Of a stretch of 5,211 nucleotides of DNA, positions 1 through 5,211 are shown in pieces. How positions within the stretch are numbered: the stretch's first letter is position 1; each line of letters opens with the position of its first letter. This DNA comes from an uncultured Rhodopirellula sp. (lineage in GTDB: Bacteria > Planctomycetota > Planctomycetia > Pirellulales > Pirellulaceae), in contig CAJXTM010000367.1 of NCBI GenBank assembly GCA_913061385.1, positions 1-5,211 on the forward strand, given 5' to 3'. The position numbers and the translations under genes were made by a program. The notes under the pieces are model-generated. The model was not told the origin of the DNA. It saw only the letters and a program-made list of their open reading frames with translations, and made no database searches.

Positions 1-47
1 GAGATCAGCCTCGGTCTCGTGGGCTCGGAGATGTGTATAAGAGACAG
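1..47 (+). other. Illumina Nextera (Tn5 tagmentation) adapter remnant, not genomic
   Basis: Bases 1-5 (GAGAT) match the 3' end of the Illumina P7 oligo. Bases 6-13 (CAGCCTCG) match a Nextera i7 index as written in the adapter (recalled as N710). Bases 14-47 match the Nextera read-2 primer, ending in the 19-bp Tn5 mosaic end AGATGTGTATAAGAGACAG at 29-47. The order P7 end, index, primer, mosaic end is exactly that of a library molecule, so this is untrimmed adapter on a contig end and not a natural Tn5 end. It creates false coding sequence: read forward it supplies a GTG start at 33 and the peptide MYKRQ, and read in reverse it gives the familiar YTSPSPRD-type peptide. Genomic sequence should be taken to begin at base 48. 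Confidence 0.97.
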
Positions 48-758
48 CGTTTAAAGATGAGCGTGCTTGACTTTATCTCGGAAGATGCACGCCGACTGCA
101 AACGAGCATGGCATCACAAGACAAAAGAAAGCTGGACGAATTCCTGAACGGAGTTCGCGAAGTAGAACAGCGCATCGAGCGTTCAGCGGAAGACAACGAA
201 TCTGATGCCGAACTGGATTACCCACGTCCTTCTAATACGCCGCGTGACTACGAGGAACACCTTCGCCTAATGTGCGACATGATGGTACTAGCGTTCCAAA
301 CAGATCGCACACGCATCGCCAGTTGCATGTTTGCGGACGCGGGAAGCAACCGCAGCTATCGTAATATCAATGTTGCAGATGGGCACCATGGACTCTCGCA
401 CCACCGTGACGATCCTGCCAAGCTCGAGAAGATCAGTAAGATCAATCAATTCCATGTTGCACAATTGGGTTACTTCCTAAAGAAACTCAAAGAGACTCCG
501 GATGGAACATCGAATCTCCTTGACAATTCCATGATTTGCTACGGCAGCGCGATCAGCGATGGCAACCGACACAATAATGAAAACCTGCCAATTCTTCTCG
601 CTGGAAAAGCAGGTGGCTTGATCGACTCTGGGCGTCACGTCCAAGTTGCTCCGGAAACCCCCATGTGCAATCTATTCATGTCGATGCTAGATCGATTTGG
701 TACGCCTGTTGACTTCGTCGGTGACAGCACCGGCAGTTTGTCGGAGTTGCAACTTTGA
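48..758 (+). CDS. DUF1552 (HXXSHH family) protein, 5'-truncated
   Basis: This is the C-terminal 236 residues or so of a DUF1552 protein; family members are usually about 430-450 residues, so roughly the first half is missing. The frame is open into the adapter, so the apparent GTG start at 33 is artificial and the real start lies upstream of the contig. The family's name-giving motif HGLSHH is encoded at 387-404. Other family-like segments are the charged helix SVLDFISEDARRLQ near the left end, LRLMCDMMVLAFQTDRTRIAS, CYGSAISDGNRHNNENLPILLAG, and the terminal FGTPVDFVGDSTGSLSEL. The clustered His and Asp residues could bind metal, but this is inference and the biochemical function is unknown. 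Known members often carry a Tat signal and lie next to DUF1592/cytochrome-type planctomycete genes; both would lie upstream and cannot be seen here. The stop TGA is at 756-758. No frameshift is visible. Confidence 0.93.
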   Translation, partial: RLKMSVLDFISEDARRLQTSMASQDKRKLDEFLNGVREVEQRIERSAEDNESDAELDYPRPSNTPRDYEEHLRLMCDMMVLAFQTDRTRIASCMFADAGSNRSYRNINVADGHHGLSHHRDDPAKLEKISKINQFHVAQLGYFLKKLKETPDGTSNLLDNSMICYGSAISDGNRHNNENLPILLAGKAGGLIDSGRHVQVAPETPMCNLFMSMLDRFGTPVDFVGDSTGSLSELQL

Positions 759-874
759 CACGTACGACCGCTGCCCTGAGTCAGCTAGGGAGTTCAGCAA
801 AGACCAGAAAACGGCTAACCAGAACATCAAAAGCCGCGGATAAGCGTGCAGTTGTGACGCGTTGGGACCGTCTG
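759..874 (+). other. Gap between the DUF1552 and HEAT-repeat genes; possible N-terminal extension
   Basis: This 116-bp stretch separates the DUF1552 stop from the preferred HEAT-protein start. It is open in the frame of the HEAT gene from a TTG at 755, which overlaps the DUF1552 stop (TTGA). If translated, it would add 40 mostly basic, Ser/Thr-rich residues in front of the signal peptide. No convincing Shine-Dalgarno sequence, sigma-70 boxes or U-tract terminator is visible. It may be untranslated leader within an operon, or hold a promoter of a type not recognisable by eye. Confidence 0.5.
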
Positions 875-3265
875 ATGCCAAACAGAATCATGTACCTGAC
901 TCTTCTTGTACTTTGCTGCTTCGGGTCGATCAGTGCCCAGTCTCAGCAACCCCCTGACAACTCGAAGGTGGACAGCGATCGCACCAACGATTCGCTGAAT
1001 TCCGATCCAATCGCTGAGGCAGAGAAGCTTGCCTTAGCACTCGGTGACGTTGACTTGAAGAAACGTCGTGATGCTGCCTATCAGTTGGCCACAATGGGCA
1101 AGGCGGCCAGCCCGGCTATTGACGCTTTGATTGGACAACTTGACGATCGTGACGAGCAAGTCTGGATGCAGTCGGTAATGGCAATTGGGAAGATAGGTCC
1201 AGGGGCAGAGAGGGCGATTGAACCACTCTGCAAAACCTTCGCAGATCGAAACACTCAGAAACGATACCGGGCTGCATGGGCTGTTGGCCGAATAGGCCCC
1301 GGTGCTTTACCAATTCTAAGTGAACAGCTTTCAAATCCCTCCACCGCTCAACGTGCAGGAGCAATCGAGGCCCTCGGATGGATGAGCGACAACGCGGATT
1401 CAGCAACCCAACTCCTTGCACCAATGCTCAGGGATGATCGAGCTGAGATCAGACGCATGGCGGTCAACTCATTGGCAAAACTTGGAACACCAAGCCACGC
1501 GGCGTTGGAACTAGCGCTCGCAGACGAAGACACTGTGGTAAAAACCAACGCACTGCGCGTACTTGGCAAGTCCAACAGACTATCCGACCAATTGCTCAAA
1601 GCACTGCCAGAGCTTGCAGAGGACGAGGAACCTGCCGTCCGAGCCGCTGCGTTGATTGCATTAGGGCATGGGCTGGATAATCAGAAACAGTTGCTCGGCC
1701 TGCTATTGAAAGGCATTCAGGACCCACACCCCAGTGTCCAAGGTGCCGCCGCCCACATACTGCATAACCTTGACGGGCAAGTCGAGTTGGCAGTGCCAGC
1801 TCTTATTCAACTGCTCAAAAGTGAACAGCTAACGACACGTATCTCGGCGGCCCGGGCACTCGGTGCATTGGGAGCCCGTGCTGCCGACGCCACAAATGCG
1901 TTGATCATGGCATTGCGAGTCGACAATCGCGAAGAAGACAACACTGAACGCACTGAGAAAGAGGAGCTCACAAATGCCCTGATCCGTATCGGTGCCCCGG
2001 CAATTCCTGCACTACTTCGCGCCTCAAGCATTCCTGATTCTGCAAGCGAACAGATTGCGGTCGCGCTTGCGGGAATCGCATCCAAGGCAAGCGACCCTAT
2101 CATTGATGCGTTACGAGCCGATTCCGAACTCACTCGCGTAGGGGCAGCAAACGCTATTGCAGCAATGATGCCTCTCCCAGATTCAGCGATCGAACCATTG
2201 AACCAGTGCCTGAATGATTCCTCAGCAATCGTCCGAGCTGCAGCCATCACTGCATTGTCAAATCGACGTGAAGTTCCGAAAGAATGGAACGCCAAGCTGT
2301 CTACTCTCCTAGTCGACGCCCAACCAGCCATCAGAAAAGCGGCGGTTGAAGCGATGGACAAAACAGAGGAGTCGCCCGGCAGTCTCCAACAACTCTCAGC
2401 ACGACTAAAGGACGATAACGAGACTGTTCGCTTAGCAGCCGCACTGGCGATTGGCCGCTCAGAAACCCGCGTGAGTGCGGCAATTGACGCTTTACTGAAT
2501 GCACACAAAGACCCGAATGCCGACGTTCGAAAAGCCGTGATCAATGCGTTTGCAAAGACCGTTGATCGCAGCGACGCAATCGTTGAAGCAATCACGGGCA
2601 TGTTGAGTGACCCTGTAGCTTCTGTTCGCATTTCGGCAATCAAAGCCGTCGGCGCGATGGAAATCATGTCAGATCCGATCACTGCTGCTCTTAAAATATC
2701 ATTGGCCAGTAATGATAAAGATGTCTTACTCGCAGCCTTGCCATCACTGGCAACAATTGGTCCTCAGGCGAAAATCCCCATCGACAAGCTCACCAATCTG
2801 CTACAAGACAAACGCAGCAGCGTGCGATCAGCCGCTATAAAGTGCATTGCCAAAGTCGAGCCAAATCGTGCAAATAGCATTCCTATTCTGATCACCGCAC
2901 TCGATGATCCAGACTGGACAGTGCGTGGTGATGCTGCTGCTGAACTGGGTGAATTCGGGTCTGAATCGCGAAACGCCGTCCCAATCTTATTTCGAATGCT
3001 CGGAAGCGAAGACGACAGTGACGCAGCTCGAGGTGCCTTACGAGCAATCGATGATGCTGGCCCCGAAGCGGTCCCGGCTCTGATTGAGGGTCTCAAATCA
3101 ACCGATCGTCGGCGACAATTCTACGCCATTTTCCTGCTAGGCAAGGTTGGCCCGAAAGCTTCTGAGGCACTGCCACTCTTACGGCAGCTGCGAGAAGATT
3201 CGGATAGCAGTCGTGGCAAAGACGCCTACTCACGAGCGATCAAGCAGATTGAAGCCGAGAAGTGA
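875..3265 (+). CDS. Exported HEAT-repeat protein (about 22 repeats)
   Basis: The product is 796 residues from the ATG at 875. Residues 1-21 look like a Sec signal peptide: a short polar/basic start (MPNRIMY), a hydrophobic core (LTLLVLCCFGSI) and a likely cut after SISA. A polar linker rich in Asp, Ser and Asn follows to about residue 43. The rest is nearly all HEAT/PBS-lyase-like repeats of about 30-35 residues, seen as recurring A-x-x-x-L...D-x-x-x-x-V-R-x-x-A-x-x-A-L/I-G-x-I-G. I count 22-23 units up to the C-terminus. One unit carries a highly charged insertion at about residues 349-364 (VDNREEDNTERTEKEE). No catalytic domain is seen. Such solenoids usually act as protein-binding scaffolds; here the site would be the periplasm or cell surface, and the partner is unknown. 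The ATG was chosen because it places the signal peptide at the N-terminus; TTG 755 and ATG 890 are alternatives. The gene may share a transcript with the upstream DUF1552 gene. Confidence 0.92.
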   Translation: MPNRIMYLTLLVLCCFGSISAQSQQPPDNSKVDSDRTNDSLNSDPIAEAEKLALALGDVDLKKRRDAAYQLATMGKAASPAIDALIGQLDDRDEQVWMQSVMAIGKIGPGAERAIEPLCKTFADRNTQKRYRAAWAVGRIGPGALPILSEQLSNPSTAQRAGAIEALGWMSDNADSATQLLAPMLRDDRAEIRRMAVNSLAKLGTPSHAALELALADEDTVVKTNALRVLGKSNRLSDQLLKALPELAEDEEPAVRAAALIALGHGLDNQKQLLGLLLKGIQDPHPSVQGAAAHILHNLDGQVELAVPALIQLLKSEQLTTRISAARALGALGARAADATNALIMALRVDNREEDNTERTEKEELTNALIRIGAPAIPALLRASSIPDSASEQIAVALAGIASKASDPIIDALRADSELTRVGAANAIAAMMPLPDSAIEPLNQCLNDSSAIVRAAAITALSNRREVPKEWNAKLSTLLVDAQPAIRKAAVEAMDKTEESPGSLQQLSARLKDDNETVRLAAALAIGRSETRVSAAIDALLNAHKDPNADVRKAVINAFAKTVDRSDAIVEAITGMLSDPVASVRISAIKAVGAMEIMSDPITAALKISLASNDKDVLLAALPSLATIGPQAKIPIDKLTNLLQDKRSSVRSAAIKCIAKVEPNRANSIPILITALDDPDWTVRGDAAAELGEFGSESRNAVPILFRMLGSEDDSDAARGALRAIDDAGPEAVPALIEGLKSTDRRRQFYAIFLLGKVGPKASEALPLLRQLREDSDSSRGKDAYSRAIKQIEAEK

Positions 3266-3401
3266 ATTCGAGGTGGCGCGATGCCTTCAAAGAATCCCGT
3301 CTAGCGGTGTGAAATCAGGAAGACACGGGTTTAGCGTCAAAAGCATTCGGAGTGTCCAGTTATCAACCAACGTTCTATCGCAACCACGCTCCGGCGAGAG
3401 C
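3266..3401. other. Convergent intergenic gap, no clear terminator
   Basis: This 136-bp gap lies between the stop of the plus-strand HEAT gene (3263-3265) and the stop of the minus-strand hydrolase gene (3402-3404). A bidirectional terminator would be expected here. Only weak, interrupted inverted repeats were found by eye, such as CCCGT near 3297 with ACGGG near 3335, and none is followed by a U-tract. The short open frames crossing the gap on the plus strand start inside the HEAT gene in another frame or run antisense to the hydrolase gene, and show no recognisable protein. Confidence 0.5.
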
Positions 3402-5211
3402 TCATTGCTGCCCCCCGCTCGAGACGCCCACCCCTCGAGAGACGCCCGCCGCCCAGCGAACACCGTTCATCATCAAACCGTTTGGACCGTTCAATTTCTC
3501 AGGATGCGGACTGAAGCAGATCACTCGCCCCTCACCAAAAAGCGACCTGATGATCGCATGGGTTCCTGCCATCGCTCCGGGTTGGGCACCTTTCTCAGAC
3601 ACTTCTGAATCATACCGGGCGAGCACCTCATAGCCGGGCAGGTCTGGATCATTATCAGGGACAAGCAACGGCCCCTGCCCGTAATAAACATCGACCTCCG
3701 CCGCATCTGTTTTGAGCACACTTCGACCTGACGATGTTATTCCCAACGCAACCGTCCCCTGACCTCTAGCCCAGTGTGCACGATCCCACACCCGTGCATT
3801 GATTAAATCAAGTGACCAATCGTAGTGTGATGAGGCAAGATATGATCCTGCACAAATTCCGATGTAGCCACCACCATTTCGAACGAATTCCTGTACCTCA
3901 TCTCGACCTTTTTCCTCAAGTTTTTTAGATTGAAGACTGCCAGAACCACCGGGCATCACCAACGCATCAAATTCACGCAACCTACCATCACGAATCTCGG
4001 CGGGTGAAACACGTTGGCACTCAAAGCCATTCTCTGGCGTAAGAAATCGCATCAGATTATTGGGACCACTGGCAGATCCGTCTGAATGATCGTAGAGGGC
4101 TATCCGAGTCACCTTAAAAACAGGTGCACTTGGACTCTTCAACGCCAAAGCGTTTTCCTTCATATCGAGCAACTCTTTCTTCATCGCATCCATCGCCAGC
4201 GTTGTGAGCCGAAGATGCAGAGCAGTCATCTGGTCCCGAGATGGCGGATCAGTCCGCCATGCGTCAACTTGCTTTGCAACGATCGAAAAAATCTGATCTT
4301 CCACGGGCCAGAGATCATTCCAAATCCCAGGCAGATACGAAGTACGGACACCCTTACGATTCTGATCAAGACACCACTCTCGGAGAGTGATTGCGATTTC
4401 ACCCAATTCTGCACCACGTGGATCCATCATCGCATCATCTACCTCGCTCACGTTGACCCAACAGGGCACCGCGATTGAGAACTTTGGATCTCCAAGAAGA
4501 GTCCACATCGTCGTGGTGGCGGGGTCCTCACCGTCACGCACACCATGAAACACAGCCGCTGACACTGTGGTGGTACGACTGATTGTGTTGTCCGTCGGAA
4601 TGATCTCAGGAATCTCACCCGCCAATCCGTTCACCGTACCCGCATACGGAGTCCCATTTGGTCCAGAGAGATCTCGACTCATGTTTCTCAGGATGTACGA
4701 GACATTAATTCCATCTTCTTGTAGTGGCTTTAAAAGAGCACAGGCTTGGGCAAACCGCTGTGAGGAATAAATATCACCTAACTTGCTTGGATCGGGCGAT
4801 GGCGGCAATCCCCTAGCAGTCGTAGCGAAGTTCGCTCGAACCAGATATCCCTCTGGTGCAATCTCCACATCGTTAGCGTCAAACATTGAATGCGACGAGG
4901 CACCAGTTTCGAACATCGCCGCTCCTCCGTGAGCATCAATCACTCCAAAATTGGCATTCGTCTGCCGCCCTTCTGCATCAGTCTTCTCAAGCAACTTTCG
5001 AAAATCTTCAACCGTTGCACAAGTCTGCAACGCGAGTTTCATCAGCCCACCGTTGCCAAGTCCTGATTTGTCCGAGTCTTTCTCAGATTCAGCTTCCTCA
5101 TTCAAGTCTTTACTGAGTGAATTTTCGATGCACAACCCAGCCTCATTCGTCCCCATCCAAACAGACTTTCGACTGCCAGCGTTAACAACTGCCAACACAC
5201 GATATTTGCCG
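3402..5211 (-). CDS. Ntn-hydrolase (C45/acyltransferase-like) fused to BPL_N/GATase1-like domain, 5'-truncated
   Basis: The frame is open to the right edge (reading GKYRVLAVVNAG), so the GTG at 5198-5196 is probably an internal Val codon and the true start is outside. Residues are counted from that codon. Residues 1 to about 300 resemble C45-type Ntn-hydrolases (acyl-CoA:6-aminopenicillanate acyltransferase/linear-amide hydrolase group): WMGTNEAGLCIENSLS at 14-29, NFGVIDAHGGAAMFE at 83-97 and VRANF at 120-124, whose Asn fits the conserved T-N-H/F position. The N-terminal nucleophile, normally Cys, would lie upstream and is not visible. After a helical linker (about 300-355), residues 361-585 form a class I glutamine-amidotransferase-like fold closest to BPL_N: VMPGGSGS at 414-421, GGGYIGICAGSY with the elbow Cys449, VDVYYGQGP at 502-510, and HPE with His565 and Glu567. 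All three expected triad residues are therefore present. The protein ends in a short Gly/Ser/Val tail. Substrate and location are unknown. It is transcribed towards the HEAT gene. Confidence 0.86.
   Translation of the reverse strand, partial: GKYRVLAVVNAGSRKSVWMGTNEAGLCIENSLSKDLNEEAESEKDSDKSGLGNGGLMKLALQTCATVEDFRKLLEKTDAEGRQTNANFGVIDAHGGAAMFETGASSHSMFDANDVEIAPEGYLVRANFATTARGLPPSPDPSKLGDIYSSQRFAQACALLKPLQEDGINVSYILRNMSRDLSGPNGTPYAGTVNGLAGEIPEIIPTDNTISRTTTVSAAVFHGVRDGEDPATTTMWTLLGDPKFSIAVPCWVNVSEVDDAMMDPRGAELGEIAITLREWCLDQNRKGVRTSYLPGIWNDLWPVEDQIFSIVAKQVDAWRTDPPSRDQMTALHLRLTTLAMDAMKKELLDMKENALALKSPSAPVFKVTRIALYDHSDGSASGPNNLMRFLTPENGFECQRVSPAEIRDGRLREFDALVMPGGSGSLQSKKLEEKGRDEVQEFVRNGGGYIGICAGSYLASSHYDWSLDLINARVWDRAHWARGQGTVALGITSSGRSVLKTDAAEVDVYYGQGPLLVPDNDPDLPGYEVLARYDSEVSEKGAQPGAMAGTHAIIRSLFGEGRVICFSPHPEKLNGPNGLMMNGVRWAAGVSRGVGVSSGGQQ
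3418..3447. repeat. Short imperfect tandem repeat in the 3' end of the hydrolase gene
   Basis: CTCGAGACGCCC at 3418-3429 recurs as CTCGAGAGACGCCC at 3434-3447, differing by a 2-base insertion. On the minus strand it encodes the last residues GVSRGVGVSSGG of the Ntn/BPL_N protein. The tail lies beyond the conserved fold, so it is probably a small local duplication near the stop codon without functional meaning. Confidence 0.6.

Noticed and set aside
29..47. Tn5 mosaic end as evidence of a transposon
   Set aside because: It is embedded in the complete Nextera adapter with P7 end and index, so it is a library artefact.
33..59. GTG start giving MYKRQRLKM for the DUF1552 gene
   Set aside because: The start codon and first five residues lie in adapter sequence, and the ATG at 57 is mid-protein by comparison with the family length. 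The gene is a 5' fragment.
770..798. Possible hairpin (GCTG/CAGC outside, CCCT/AGGG inside) between the first two genes
   Set aside because: The stem has a 4-base asymmetric bulge and a 9-base loop, and no U-tract follows. This is not enough to call a terminator or regulator.
1807..2682. 291-codon open frame antisense to the HEAT gene
   Set aside because: It lies wholly within the HEAT coding region. Its Ala/Ser-rich composition is what the reverse strand of repeated Ala/Leu/Asp codons yields. It shows no recognisable motif, whereas the plus strand shows clear HEAT repeats throughout.
3147..3633. Plus-strand open frames of 93 and 153 codons across the convergent gap
   Set aside because: They overlap the 3' ends of two well-supported genes in other frames, have no recognisable domain and have compositions typical of shadow frames.
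4086..5116. Several plus-strand open frames of 67-130 codons opposite the hydrolase gene
   Set aside because: All are antisense to conserved protein-coding sequence on the minus strand and show no coherent domain.

Overview
The window looks like a contig end from a planctomycete-like bacterium, probably in or near the Pirellulaceae/Planctomycetaceae. Three things suggest this: a DUF1552 (HXXSHH) protein, a family strongly expanded in Planctomycetes; a very long exported HEAT-repeat protein; and a moderate base composition with no obvious Shine-Dalgarno sequences. The taxonomy is inferred from gene content, as no marker gene is present.

Layout: bases 1-47 are not biological. They are an uncut Illumina Nextera adapter: the end of P7, an 8-base i7 index, and the read-2 primer with the Tn5 mosaic end. 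True sequence starts at about base 48, in the middle of a gene. Bases 48-758 (+) hold the C-terminal part of a DUF1552 protein. After about 116 bp, a secreted protein made almost wholly of about 22 HEAT repeats lies on the same strand (875-3265; a longer TTG start at 755 is possible). After a 136-bp convergent gap, the minus strand carries a large two-domain protein (5211-3402) whose N-terminus is beyond the right edge. It joins an Ntn-hydrolase of the C45/acyltransferase type to a C-terminal class I glutamine-amidotransferase-like domain of the biotin-protein-ligase N-terminal (BPL_N) type. The Cys/His/Glu residues expected of that fold are all present.

How the genes relate: the DUF1552 and HEAT genes could be co-transcribed, but the sequence does not prove it. 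The minus-strand gene converges on them and is a separate transcription unit. No RNA gene, CRISPR array, insertion sequence or natural mobile element is visible. The observation most worth following is the Ntn-hydrolase + BPL_N fusion. The adapter is the most important practical caveat.
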